Positions 27,821-36,630 of a stretch of DNA of 64,000 bases are shown here, one piece after another. The notes beneath the pieces were generated by a model. That model had not been told where the DNA came from, did no database searches, and saw nothing but the letters and a program-made list of their open reading frames with translations. Position 1 is the first letter of the stretch. Each line of letters begins with the position of its first letter. The position numbers and the translations under genes were made by a program. The stretch comes from Gracilimonas sp. (GTDB taxonomy: Bacteria > Bacteroidota > Rhodothermia > Balneolales > Balneolaceae), in contig NZ_JABURM010000005.1 of NCBI RefSeq assembly GCF_014762685.1, forward strand, positions 1,674,001 through 1,738,000. Direction: 5' to 3'.

Positions 27821-28360
27821 ATGAAGAAAGACTATACCATTACTATTTATACCGAGAATCAGGTTGGTTTATTAAATCGAATCACCATCATTTTTACCAA
27901 AAGAAAAGTAAATATTGAAAGTATAACGGTTTCTCAAAGTGAAACAGAAGGCATCCATCGTTTTACGATCGTGATCAACGAAACAAAAGAAGCCGTATCG
28001 AAGATCGTAAAGCAAATTGAAAAATTGGTGGATGTGTTGCGGGCATATGCCAACCAAGCCGAAGAAATTATACAGCAAGAAATGGCTCTTTTTAAAATTC
28101 CCACCCGAGTATTTGCTCACGGAGGCAAAGCCGAAAAAATTGTACGTAACCACAATGCAAGAGTACTTACTATGGAAAAGGAATTTACGGTAATCGAGAA
28201 AACCGGCTATCACTCTGAAACAAAACAACTTTTTGACGAACTCGCGCCTTATGGCATTATCGAGTTTTCCCAGTCCGGACGAATTGCAGTTTCCAAAACT
28301 GATAAAGGAATATCCGGTCTTGTAGGAGTGCCCAAAGACGAAATGATCTCTGAAATATGA
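27821..28360 (+). CDS. ilvN: Acetolactate synthase small (regulatory) subunit
   Basis: A 179-residue subunit starting at ATG 27821; an upstream in-frame ATG at 27785 would run back into ilvB and adds 12 residues with no family similarity. The ACT domain is clear: YTITIYTENQVGLLNRITII then RRKVNIESITVSQSE (read as KRKVNIESITVS) and RFTIVI. A second C-terminal ALS domain follows (AHGGKAEKIVRNHNARVLTM). It binds the large subunit and normally confers valine sensitivity. It is the third gene of the ilv operon. Confidence 0.95.
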   Translation: MKKDYTITIYTENQVGLLNRITIIFTKRKVNIESITVSQSETEGIHRFTIVINETKEAVSKIVKQIEKLVDVLRAYANQAEEIIQQEMALFKIPTRVFAHGGKAEKIVRNHNARVLTMEKEFTVIEKTGYHSETKQLFDELAPYGIIEFSQSGRIAVSKTDKGISGLVGVPKDEMISEI

Positions 28361-28412
28361 TCATCCTTCATTATACCATACAATTTTAATCTAACCAGAA
28401 ACCACACACATC

Positions 28413-29489
28413 ATGGCAATACTAAATTTTGGCGGAGTTGAAGAAGAAGTAGTAACGCGGGAAGAGTTTCCCCTTGAAAAAGCTAGGGAAACAATGAAAG
28501 ATGAAACCATTGCCGTTCTTGGATATGGAGTTCAGGGCCCGGGACAGGCTTTAAATCTGAAAGATAATGGATTCAATGTAATTGTAGGTCAGCGAAAAAA
28601 CTCCAAAACATGGGATAAAGCCGTAAAAGATGGTTGGGTCCCGGGTGAAACCCTTTTTGAAATTGAAGAAGCAGCACACAAAGGAACCATCGTTCAATAC
28701 TTGTTATCTGATGCTGGCCAAATAGCTGTTTGGCCCACCGTAAAGAACGCTCTCGATCCCGGAGATGCGCTTTACTTTTCACATGGATTCGGAATTACAT
28801 ACAAAGACCGTACAGGTATCATTCCTCCTGAAAATGTGGATGTCATTTTGGTAGCCCCTAAAGGTTCGGGAACTTCCCTCCGCAGAATGTTTCTGGAAGG
28901 AAGAGGGCTGAACTCAAGCTATGCCATTTTCCAGGATGCTACCGGGCGGGCCAAAGAACGTGTCACTGCCTTGGGAATCGGGGTGGGTTCAGGATATCTA
29001 TTCAAAACTGATTTCCGGAAAGAAGTATACAGCGATTTAACCGGAGAACGCGGAACCTTAATGGGAGCTATTCAGGGGATTTTTGCAGCTCAGTACGAGG
29101 TGCTTCGAGCAAATGGTCATTCCCCTTCCGAAGCTTTCAACGAAACCGTAGAAGAACTTACCCAATCGCTCATGCCCCTTGTTGCTGAAAACGGTATGGA
29201 CTGGATGTATGCAAACTGTTCTACTACCGCACAACGCGGAGCTCTCGACTGGTGGAAGAAATTTCGAGATGCAACCAAACCGGTTTTTGAAAACTTATAT
29301 AAAGAAGTTGCAGCGGGACGAGAAGCCCAACGCTCCATCGACTCCAACAGTCAATCTGATTATCGTGCTAAACTGGAAGAGGAGCTGAAAGAATTACGTG
29401 AATCTGAAATGTGGAAAGCCGGAGCTACGGTTCGTCAATTACGCCCGGAAAATACTCCTGTTGAGGAAGAAGCAATAGCCGAAGAATAA
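28413..29489 (+). CDS. ilvC: Ketol-acid reductoisomerase
   Basis: A 358-residue NADPH enzyme for the second step of valine/isoleucine synthesis. The nucleotide-binding motif is VLGYGVQGPGQALNL near residue 35, then the VGQRKNSKTWDKA cofactor-specificity loop, the DAGQIAVWPTVKN and HGFGI segments, and the knotted metal-binding C-domain with GERGTLMGAIQGIFAAQYE and QYEVLRANGHSPSEAFNE. The usual class I length is about 330; this one has a slightly longer acidic C-terminus (PVEEEAIAEE). It is the last gene of the operon; the next gene is on the opposite strand. Confidence 0.95.
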   Translation: MAILNFGGVEEEVVTREEFPLEKARETMKDETIAVLGYGVQGPGQALNLKDNGFNVIVGQRKNSKTWDKAVKDGWVPGETLFEIEEAAHKGTIVQYLLSDAGQIAVWPTVKNALDPGDALYFSHGFGITYKDRTGIIPPENVDVILVAPKGSGTSLRRMFLEGRGLNSSYAIFQDATGRAKERVTALGIGVGSGYLFKTDFRKEVYSDLTGERGTLMGAIQGIFAAQYEVLRANGHSPSEAFNETVEELTQSLMPLVAENGMDWMYANCSTTAQRGALDWWKKFRDATKPVFENLYKEVAAGREAQRSIDSNSQSDYRAKLEEELKELRESEMWKAGATVRQLRPENTPVEEEAIAEE

Positions 29490-29497
29490 TTGAATGA

Positions 29498-29974
29498 TTA
29501 TAACTCTCTTACCATCATGGCCACTCTTTTATTCCCATTATCTGTTACCTGTTCAGCTACTTTTATAAAGCCCAACATGTTATGGAAATCCAGCGAATCA
29601 GGATTTGGCGGTTTAATGTTCACTTCGCAGGTAATAATTTTTTTCTCGGAAGTAGCAAAAAGATGCTTGTAGAGTGCTGTTCCAAGTTTTTGCCCCCTGA
29701 ATTTCTCAGCTATAACAATGCGATCTACGTAATCAAAATCAGAATAATTATTGCAAAAAAATGCATAATTCAGGCTGTCATAATCCAAGCCCTTTTGCAG
29801 TGCGATCATAAAACCGGCCAGTTCCTCTCCTTCTTCTATAATGAGAAATGGATCGGCTTGTTTTAAAAACCGTTTCATATCGGATAATTTTACTTCGCTA
29901 ACATGCGGCAAAGCGGCTGTATTCATTTTCAATAAGGCAGGAAGATCTCTTTCTGAAGCGAGCCGAATATTCAT
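29498..29974 (-). CDS. GNAT-family N-acetyltransferase
   Basis: A 158-residue acetyltransferase. The acetyl-CoA motif A is seen as IVIAEKFRGQKLGTALYKHLF (split IVIAEKFRGQ, KLGTALY), preceded by the strand FMIALQKGLDY and followed by a beta-strand near CEVNIKPPNPDSLDFHNMLGF. Substrate unknown. Convergent with ilvC, with 8 bases between stops, so they may share transcription end signals. Confidence 0.9.
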   Translation of the reverse strand: MNIRLASERDLPALLKMNTAALPHVSEVKLSDMKRFLKQADPFLIIEEGEELAGFMIALQKGLDYDSLNYAFFCNNYSDFDYVDRIVIAEKFRGQKLGTALYKHLFATSEKKIITCEVNIKPPNPDSLDFHNMLGFIKVAEQVTDNGNKRVAMMVREL

Positions 29975-30052
29975 TTATGTAAAATTATTGGGATTTGTTG
30001 TCTGAAATTTAGAGCTTCATACACTCAAAAAGTAAATAAGTATAATGAACTC

Positions 30053-31198
30053 ATGGATTGTAAGAAATCAGATTTTCAACTAAAACATTCCGTCACCTAT
30101 TTCAATTGTGCATATATGTCGCCACAGCTAAAAGTGGTTGAAGAAGCCGGGATGACGGGGTTACTACGTAAAAGAAATCCTTTTAAGATCTCACCTGAAG
30201 AGTTTTTTGGAGAGACTGATACCCTTCGCGAGGAATACGCTAAACTCATCCATGCAAAAGACCCAAAACGCATTGTGGTTATTCCTTCTGTCTCATACGG
30301 AATGGCTAATGTGGCCAAGAACCTTCCGCTCTCAAAAGGCGACAACATTATTGTTGTAGGCGAACAATTTCCCAGTAATGTATATCCCTGGAGAACCGCT
30401 GCCGAGGAGGCCGGGGCAGAGATCATAACTATCACTCCTCCCAAAGAATCCAAAGACAGGGGAAAGGTGTGGAATGAAAAGATCCTCAGTGCCATCAACC
30501 AAAAAACAAAACTGGTTGCATTGGGGAATGTTCACTGGGCGGATGGCACCTTATTTGACTTGAAGACTATCCGCAAACAAACCAGGAATGTAGGGGCTTG
30601 GCTAGCCATTGACGGAACGCAATCGGTTGGAGCCCTTCCTTTTGATGTATCAGAAATTCAACCTGATGCCCTGATCTGTGCCGGCTACAAATGGCTGATG
30701 GGGCCTTATAGTATAGGTCTGGCCTATTATGGTCCGGCTTTGGATGAAGGAACTCCCGTTGAAGAGAACTGGATCAATCGCTATGAAAGTGAAAATTTTG
30801 CCAACTTGGTGAATTATAATGACGATTACCAACCGGGAGCATTGCGATATGAAGTGGGCGAACACAGCAATTTCATCTTAGTACCGATGATGCTGGCGGC
30901 TGTAAAACAATTGAATGCATGGGGACCGGTAAATATCCAAAACTATTGCAAAAATCTTATTTCGGACGGTATCAAAAAGCTGAAAGAAGCAGGCTACAAG
31001 ATTGAAGATGAAAATTACCGTTCCTCTCATCTTTTTGGTATTCGTTTAGGGGATGATCATGACCTGGATAAGATCAAAGCAAAATTTGAAGAGCAGAATA
31101 TCCTCGTTTCATTTCGGGGCGATTCTATACGGGTCTCGCCGAATGTATATAACACAAAAGATGAGTTTGAGAAATTCGTTAAAATCTTGGATGCTTAA
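30053..31198 (+). CDS. Aminotransferase class V-fold PLP enzyme
   Basis: A 381-residue PLP enzyme of the cysteine-desulfurase/isopenicillin-epimerase-like group. The PLP lysine is K213 (AGYKWLMGP), with upstream LAIDGTQSVGALPFDVS binding the cofactor aspartate and the PSVSYGMANVAKNL segment. A cysteine desulfurase would be expected to carry a mobile-loop cysteine near the end, and none is obvious, so it is more likely a racemase/lyase-type member than a Fe-S cysteine desulfurase. It is alone on this strand here. Substrate unknown. Confidence 0.88.
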   Translation: MDCKKSDFQLKHSVTYFNCAYMSPQLKVVEEAGMTGLLRKRNPFKISPEEFFGETDTLREEYAKLIHAKDPKRIVVIPSVSYGMANVAKNLPLSKGDNIIVVGEQFPSNVYPWRTAAEEAGAEIITITPPKESKDRGKVWNEKILSAINQKTKLVALGNVHWADGTLFDLKTIRKQTRNVGAWLAIDGTQSVGALPFDVSEIQPDALICAGYKWLMGPYSIGLAYYGPALDEGTPVEENWINRYESENFANLVNYNDDYQPGALRYEVGEHSNFILVPMMLAAVKQLNAWGPVNIQNYCKNLISDGIKKLKEAGYKIEDENYRSSHLFGIRLGDDHDLDKIKAKFEEQNILVSFRGDSIRVSPNVYNTKDEFEKFVKILDA

Positions 31199-31245
31199 TT
31201 TGAACGAACTACATTGGCTTCGCACTTAAACAAATACACTTTCCT

Positions 31246-31485
31246 ATGAAAACCATGACTTGCAAACAATTAGGCGGCGCTTGCGATAAGAAATTCAAGG
31301 CCGAAACCTTTCAAGAAATTGCCGAACTAAGCAAAAAGCATGGCACAGAGATGTTCAAACAAGGAGATGAAGCACATCTCGAAGCAATGCAAGAAATGTC
31401 GGAGATGATGAACGACCCTGAAGCCATGAAACAATGGATGGACGAAAAGCGGCAGGAATTCGAATCGCTTCCCGAAGATAGTTAA
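31246..31485 (+). CDS. DUF1059-like small protein
   Basis: A 79-residue cytosolic protein starting MKTMTCKQLGGACDKKF, which resembles the Cys-containing N-terminus of DUF1059 (C-x-x-L-G-x-x-C), followed by an acidic helix. It may bind a metal through the two cysteines. It is 47 bases after the aminotransferase and ends just before a strong terminator. Confidence 0.7.
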   Translation: MKTMTCKQLGGACDKKFKAETFQEIAELSKKHGTEMFKQGDEAHLEAMQEMSEMMNDPEAMKQWMDEKRQEFESLPEDS

Positions 31486-31502
31486 ACATTATATTCACAA
31501 AT

Positions 31503-31535
31503 AAAAAAGCCAACTCACAGAGTTGGCTTTTTTTT
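31503..31535. terminator. Bidirectional intrinsic terminator
   Basis: A perfect 14-base-pair stem, AAAAAAGCCAACTC (31503-31516) with GAGTTGGCTTTTTT (31520-31533), a 3-base loop and flanking A/T runs. It lies between the convergent DUF1059-like gene and sdhB. Confidence 0.93.
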
Positions 31536-31557
31536 ACTCTTAATAAATCATCAGAAG

Positions 31558-32316
31558 TTAGTCACCACCCATCACAGCTTTCATATAATCTCTTCTCATT
31601 TCAGCAATAGCTGAGATGGAAATTCCTACCGGACAGACGGCTTCACATTCTGCAAAGTTGGAGCAGTCGCCAAAGCCTTCTTCTTTCATTTGGTCAACCA
31701 TGGCAACCACACGGTTTGAACGCTCGACTTCACCTTGCGGTAATTTATTAAGGTGAGCAATCTTAGCACCGGTAAACAATGAAGCTGAAGCATTCGGACA
31801 AGCCGCAACACAAGCTCCGCAACCGATACAAGTAGCATAATCAAAAGCAGCATCGGCTTTTTCTTTTTTAACCGGAATAGCATTGGCCTCAGTCGCAGAA
31901 CCGGTTTTCACCGAAACATATCCGCCGGCTTCAATAATACGGTCAAATGCACTGCGATCCACTACCAGATCCTTAATTACCGGAAATGAAGCCGCTCTTG
32001 GTGGCTCAATAGTAATATGGTCCCCATCACTGTAATTACGCATATGTAGCTGGCAGGCCGCAACTCTTTCTTTGGGTCCGTGTGCCTGACCGTTGATGAC
32101 AAGATTACAGGAACCACAAATTCCTTCCCGACAATCATAATCGAATTCAACAGGTTCTTTGTCTTGCAGCATCAGCTCTTCGTTGAGTACGTCCAGCATT
32201 TCAAGGAAAGACATATGCTCGTTCACATTGTCCAGGGTATACTCCTCAAAATAGCCTTTTTCATTCGGGCCGTCTTGCTTCCAGTATTTAAGATGAATGG
32301 TCATTTCTTTACTCAT
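31558..32316 (-). CDS. sdhB: Succinate dehydrogenase/fumarate reductase iron-sulfur subunit
   Basis: A 252-residue subunit with three Fe-S sites. The [2Fe-2S] site is CREGICGSCNLVINGQ with a further Cys in VAACQLHMRN; [4Fe-4S] and [3Fe-4S] ligands are in CIGCGACVAACPNAS and CSNFAECEAVCPVGIS. It passes electrons from SdhA to the membrane quinone site. Length is normal for B-type enzymes. It is the last gene of sdhCAB, 10 bases after sdhA. Confidence 0.97.
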   Translation of the reverse strand: MSKEMTIHLKYWKQDGPNEKGYFEEYTLDNVNEHMSFLEMLDVLNEELMLQDKEPVEFDYDCREGICGSCNLVINGQAHGPKERVAACQLHMRNYSDGDHITIEPPRAASFPVIKDLVVDRSAFDRIIEAGGYVSVKTGSATEANAIPVKKEKADAAFDYATCIGCGACVAACPNASASLFTGAKIAHLNKLPQGEVERSNRVVAMVDQMKEEGFGDCSNFAECEAVCPVGISISAIAEMRRDYMKAVMGGD

Positions 32317-32326
32317 AGTGTATTCC

Positions 32327-34249
32327 TTACTTGTAGCTACGTTGTTTTAACTCAACGAATTCAAATTCAAGATTTTCTTTGTGAAGGGTTTCTTCCAGTT
32401 TGCCGTTCAGTCCTTTGTATTCCCATGCGGCTACATATGAGAAGTCTTCATCATTCCGCAACGCTTCCCCTTCATCTGTTTGATATTCCTCGCGAAGATG
32501 GCATCCTGCTGATTCTTCCCGTTGTAGTGCATCTTCGGCCATCAATTCTGCTAATTCAAAGAAATCAGCTACGCGACCTGCAAACTCAAGGTATTTATTG
32601 TAATTATTTTTCTCGCCCGGAACTTTCACATTCTGCCAGAATTCCTCACGAAGTTCACGGATTTCTTCGATCGCAGATTTCAAGCCTTCAGCATTGCGGG
32701 CAATACCGATCTTATCCCAAACGATCTTACCGAGTGAGCGATGGAAGTCGATAATGGTTCGATTTCCATTCACATTCAACAGTTTATCAATCTGAGCCTG
32801 AGCTGCATTTTCAGCTTCTTTGAATGCGTCATGATCGGTACCGTAACGCTTACCTGGCTTTTGCTTGGCAAGATAATCACCAATGGTGTATGGAAGTACG
32901 AAATACCCGTCAGAGAGTCCCTGCATCAAGGCACTTGCACCTAATCGGTTAGCACCGTGATCAGAGAAATTCGCTTCACCGGCGGCATATAATCCGGGCA
33001 CGGTGGTTTGAAGGTTGTAATCAACCCAAAGCCCGCCCATGGTATAATGCACGGCAGGATAAATTCTCATTGGCCGCTCATATGGATTTTCACCGGCAAT
33101 ATTCTCATACATCTCAAAGAGATTTCCATACTTAGCTTCGATCGTTTCCCGTCCGTCACGCTTAATGGCATCCCGAAAATCAAGATATACAGCAAGTCCC
33201 GTCTCCCCTACGCCAAGTCCGTCATCACACACCATTTTGGCATTACGGGAGGCCACATCACGCGGCACAAGGTTTCCGAAACTTGGATAGCGCTCTTCCA
33301 GGTAATAATAGCGTTCATCCTCAGGAATGTCATTTGGATGGCGGTCGTCCCCTTTCTTGCGAGGTACCCAAACCCGGCCGTCATTCCTCAAACTTTCAGA
33401 CATCAGCGTTAATTTAGACTGATAATCGCCGGAAACAGGAATACAAGTCGGGTGAACCTGAACGTAACAAGGATTAGCAAAAGCAGCACCTCGTTTGTGA
33501 GCTCTCCAGGCTGCCGTTACATTTGAGTTCTTGGCATTTGTAGAGAGATAGAATACGTTTCCATACCCGCCGGTTGCAAGAACTACGGCATCAGCTTCAT
33601 ATCGGTTTAATTCACCGGATACAAGATCACGGGTAATAATTCCTCTTGCCTGTCCATCTATCACAACCACATCCAGCATCTCATGGCGGGGATGGTATTT
33701 GATATTTCCGTTATGCACCTGACGCATCATCGCCTGATAAGCTCCAAGCAGTAATTGCTGTCCGGTTTGACCGCGGGCATAAAATGTTCGGGACACCTGG
33801 GCTCCCCCAAAAGAACGGTTGGCCAGATTACCGCCATATTCACGAGCAAAAGGAACGCCCTGCGCTACAGCCTGATCAATAATCTCATTAGATACCTGTG
33901 CCAGGCGATATACATTTGCTTCTCTTGAACGATAATCACCGCCTTTGATGGTATCATAAAAAAGCCTCCAGATGCTGTCACCGTCATTCGGATAATTTTT
34001 GGCAGCGTTGATCCCACCCTGTGCGGCAATACTGTGTGCCCGCCGGGCTGAATCCTGAATACAGAAGCTTCTCACATTATAACCAAGCTCTGCAAAACTG
34101 GCTGCCGCAGCACCACCGGCCAACCCGGTTCCAACCACTATAATTTCAAATTTCCGCTTATTGTTGGGAGCCACCAATTTGATGTCTTTGATGTGCTGAT
34201 CCCATTTCTGTTCTAACGGTCCGCCGGGTACTTTTGAATCTAATTTCAT
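32327..34249 (-). CDS. sdhA: Succinate dehydrogenase/fumarate reductase flavoprotein subunit
   Basis: A 640-residue FAD subunit. Seen: [20 protein letters not shown] (the dinucleotide-binding motif), [20 protein letters not shown] (flavin/covalent-His region), [15 protein letters not shown], the catalytic Arg region [13 protein letters not shown] and [19 protein letters not shown]. Length fits the B-type flavoprotein with a longer C-terminus. Oxidises succinate to fumarate in the TCA cycle and feeds the menaquinone pool, or works in reverse. Confidence 0.97.
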   Translation of the reverse strand: MKLDSKVPGGPLEQKWDQHIKDIKLVAPNNKRKFEIIVVGTGLAGGAAAASFAELGYNVRSFCIQDSARRAHSIAAQGGINAAKNYPNDGDSIWRLFYDTIKGGDYRSREANVYRLAQVSNEIIDQAVAQGVPFAREYGGNLANRSFGGAQVSRTFYARGQTGQQLLLGAYQAMMRQVHNGNIKYHPRHEMLDVVVIDGQARGIITRDLVSGELNRYEADAVVLATGGYGNVFYLSTNAKNSNVTAAWRAHKRGAAFANPCYVQVHPTCIPVSGDYQSKLTLMSESLRNDGRVWVPRKKGDDRHPNDIPEDERYYYLEERYPSFGNLVPRDVASRNAKMVCDDGLGVGETGLAVYLDFRDAIKRDGRETIEAKYGNLFEMYENIAGENPYERPMRIYPAVHYTMGGLWVDYNLQTTVPGLYAAGEANFSDHGANRLGASALMQGLSDGYFVLPYTIGDYLAKQKPGKRYGTDHDAFKEAENAAQAQIDKLLNVNGNRTIIDFHRSLGKIVWDKIGIARNAEGLKSAIEEIRELREEFWQNVKVPGEKNNYNKYLEFAGRVADFFELAELMAEDALQREESAGCHLREEYQTDEGEALRNDEDFSYVAAWEYKGLNGKLEETLHKENLEFEFVELKQRSYK

Positions 34250-34283
34250 AATCCTAAATCTATAGTCTTAATTCTTTAATCTC

Positions 34284-34982
34284 TTAATAAGCAATAAGTG
34301 AGCCTTCTCCGCCGGTCAGGAAAATATATAGCGGAATAAAAATGAAGCCAAGCATAAGCACGATGGCAAAGACGTAGGCTCCGATCTGAACTTTTTTGGA
34401 AGTTTCTCCATGCTTCATCCCCAATGATGTGAATGCACTCCAGGCGCCATGAGCTAAGTGCAAAATTACTAGTGAAAGCACCGCGATATAACCAAACGTA
34501 ACCAAAGGGTTTGTAAATTCAGCAATAACCAAAGCTCTTAAATCTCTCATTTCTGTTCCATCAACCATGGTCATATCGGTGGCACCAAACTTAAAGTGCA
34601 AAATATGAAGCACCAGAAAGACCAAAATAATGATTCCGGTATAAATCATGCTCTTGGATGCAAGCGTTTGGTGGCTCGGTCCGCCTTTGGTTTGGTAAGT
34701 ATCATACCCCTCAGGCCGGGCTTTTTTACGTTGCCTCCATATTGAAATTCCTAAAATGGCATGGTATAAAAAGAAGAACACCAATCCGGCTTCGATCACG
34801 TAAAGAAGTGGCCCGAGGCTCTCCAAAGTATACGTATAGATATTAAAGGCATCACTTTCTGCAAAGATGGTGAGGTTACCGGCGAGGTGGCCGATCAAAA
34901 AAAGCATGAGGCCAATTCCTGTAATACCGGTCATAATCTTTCGGCCGACCTGTGAATTCAGGGCTTTTATAAATGAAGGCAT
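34284..34982 (-). CDS. sdhC: Succinate dehydrogenase cytochrome b subunit (B-type)
   Basis: A 232-residue membrane anchor with about five hydrophobic helices, beginning near KIMTGITGIGLMLFLIGHLA and including LLYVIEAGLVFFFLYHAILG, MIYTGIIILVFLVLHILHF, LVTFGYIAVLSLVILHLAHG and IGAYVFAIVLMLGFIFIPLY. Histidines in HLAGN, YHAILG, HILHF and HLAHGA are candidate heme ligands, and this single-subunit five-helix form is the B-type fumarate-reductase-like class. First gene of sdhCAB. It is preceded by a 230-base gap with no other gene, which should hold the promoter. Confidence 0.95.
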   Translation of the reverse strand: MPSFIKALNSQVGRKIMTGITGIGLMLFLIGHLAGNLTIFAESDAFNIYTYTLESLGPLLYVIEAGLVFFFLYHAILGISIWRQRKKARPEGYDTYQTKGGPSHQTLASKSMIYTGIIILVFLVLHILHFKFGATDMTMVDGTEMRDLRALVIAEFTNPLVTFGYIAVLSLVILHLAHGAWSAFTSLGMKHGETSKKVQIGAYVFAIVLMLGFIFIPLYIFLTGGEGSLIAY

Positions 34983-35212
34983 GTTTTACGTCTTAGATAA
35001 TTTCAAATTGTGATATATAAACAGCAATACGCTTTCGTTGGTTTCAAATAGTATTGAAACATTATGAATACTTCATGAAAGCTTTACTGCGCTGAGAAAA
35101 TCGCTTTTTCCTCTTTGAATAACAAGGCAGAATGGGTCTAAATATGATTGCAGATTCGTGGAATTGATATATTTTACAGATTATATCCATCACGTAAATG
35201 TTAAAATGATTA

Positions 35213-35866
35213 TTGATTAATCAACCTTTACCTTTCGAACACATCAAATCCGAAATATTGAGAACCATCACCAAAATATACGAATTTTCCTTTCGCGAAC
35301 GAGGCTCAAAATTTATGGGATATTTATTTCCGGCCGAATCTGAAGAACAATTTGGAGAAGAACTCGATCGGCTCAAATCCAAATACCCCGATGCCACCCA
35401 TCACTGCTGGGCATGGAGATTGAATCCGGCACAGCCCCAAGAATTTAGTTCCGATGATGGCGAACCTTCGGGCGCAGCAGGACTTCCCATCCTCAATCAG
35501 CTCAAATCGTTTGATGTGGTAAATGCCGGAGTTGTGGTGGTAAGATATTATGGGGGTACCAAGTTGGGGAAGTCAGGTTTGATCGAAGCTTATGGCCGAG
35601 GAGCACAATTATGTCTGGAATCGGCAAGTCTTATTTCGATCAGGCCAGTACAACTTTTTGAAATTTGTTATGGATATCCAGAAGAAAATGTCATTCAGAA
35701 ATTAAAAAATGATTACGACTTGAAGATATTGGAATCAGAATATTTGGAGAATATCCGGTTAAGAGTTGCATGTAGTCTCAATACAACTAATATACTCGAA
35801 GAAAATCTTAAAGGATTGGAGCATTTAGGAATTAATTTTAGCAAGCTCGAAAAATCGTTTCTCTGA
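35213..35866 (+). CDS. yigZ: YigZ/IMPACT-family protein
   Basis: A 217-residue cytosolic protein of the UPF0029 family. The signature is FRERGSKFMGYLFPAESEEQ, DATHHCWAWRL, SSDDGEPSGAAGLPIL and VVVRYYGGTKLGKSGLIEAYG (parts: VVVRYYGGTKLG, GLIEAYGRG), then a smaller C-terminal domain. It is thought to act with translation or RNA-related processes, which is family knowledge and not visible here. The only available start upstream of the family region is TTG at 35213, since a TGA precedes it in frame. Confidence 0.88.
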   Translation: MINQPLPFEHIKSEILRTITKIYEFSFRERGSKFMGYLFPAESEEQFGEELDRLKSKYPDATHHCWAWRLNPAQPQEFSSDDGEPSGAAGLPILNQLKSFDVVNAGVVVVRYYGGTKLGKSGLIEAYGRGAQLCLESASLISIRPVQLFEICYGYPEENVIQKLKNDYDLKILESEYLENIRLRVACSLNTTNILEENLKGLEHLGINFSKLEKSFL

Positions 35867-35917
35867 TGACTGTAAAACTACTTTACCTCACACAGATAAA
35901 ACTCGAAGTTCCGCAGA

Positions 35918-35960
35918 TCTTTGTGTTATCAGCGTTAACTCTGTGGAACTCAGCGTGAAC
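35918..35960 (+). repeat. Degenerate 11-base tandem repeat
   Basis: Four units: TCTTTGTGTTA, TCAGCGTTAAC, TCTGTGGAAC, TCAGCGTGAAC (lengths 11, 11, 10, 11; consensus about TCaGcGTgaAC). It lies in the yigZ to adenosyltransferase gap (35,867-36,040) and has an imperfect inverse arm, GTTCCGCAGA at 35908-35917, able to pair with TCTGTGGAAC. Similar degenerate intergenic repeats occur in several Bacteroidota-like genomes. Confidence 0.55.
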
Positions 35961-36040
35961 AAATAGTTTTAAAAGAATCCGATCTGCATTTCAAAATGCA
36001 CCTTACCCATCAAACCCCTATTTTCAGAAAAAAGAATGTT

Positions 36041-36592
36041 ATGAAGATCTATACCAAAAAAGGCGATAGCGGCGAAACTTCACTTTTTGGCGGACAGCGA
36101 GTCTCCAAAAGCTCCAAGCGTATCGATTCTTACGGAACCGTGGATGAACTAAATTCTATTTTGGGAATGGCCATTTCATTCGGAGTTTCTAAAAAAGGCG
36201 CTGAATTTCTGGAAACCATACAGCAACAATTATTCGTATTAGGAGCGGATCTTGCCACACCGGCTTCAAAAGATGTGCGGATCGAACGCATTGGTCACAG
36301 TGAAGTGGAATTCCTCGAGAAAGCCATTGATGAGATGGAAGAAGAGCTGGAACCGCTTAAAAACTTCATCTTGCCCGGTGGAGCTAATGCCGGAGCTACC
36401 CTTCACTTTGCACGCACCGTTTGCCGCAGAGCAGAACGAATTACCGTTGAATGTCGCCATGAAGAAGAAATTTCCGAAGTGGCCATCATGTATATCAACC
36501 GGCTTTCTGATTTCTTATTTGTCCTGGCCCGATATGAGAACAAACAGGCCGGTACCCGGGAAACCGGATGGATTCCTGAACGATCCAAGTAA
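36041..36592 (+). CDS. ATP:cob(I)alamin adenosyltransferase (PduO/MMAB type)
   Basis: A 183-residue enzyme that transfers adenosyl from ATP to cob(I)alamin, making coenzyme B12. The ATG at 36041 is chosen because the family starts MKIYTKKGDSGETSLFGGQR; an upstream ATG at 35996 would add 15 residues of unrelated sequence. The ATP site is KGDSGETSLFGG, followed by VDELNSILGMAI, then FILPGGANAGATLHFARTVCRRAER. The closing MYINRLSDFLFVLARYEN is also typical. Length fits. Its downstream neighbour is glmM, 38 bases away. Confidence 0.94.
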   Translation: MKIYTKKGDSGETSLFGGQRVSKSSKRIDSYGTVDELNSILGMAISFGVSKKGAEFLETIQQQLFVLGADLATPASKDVRIERIGHSEVEFLEKAIDEMEEELEPLKNFILPGGANAGATLHFARTVCRRAERITVECRHEEEISEVAIMYINRLSDFLFVLARYENKQAGTRETGWIPERSK

Positions 36593-36630
36593 ATTTTACA
36601 GAATTCAAATTTCAAACACAGACTATTTAA

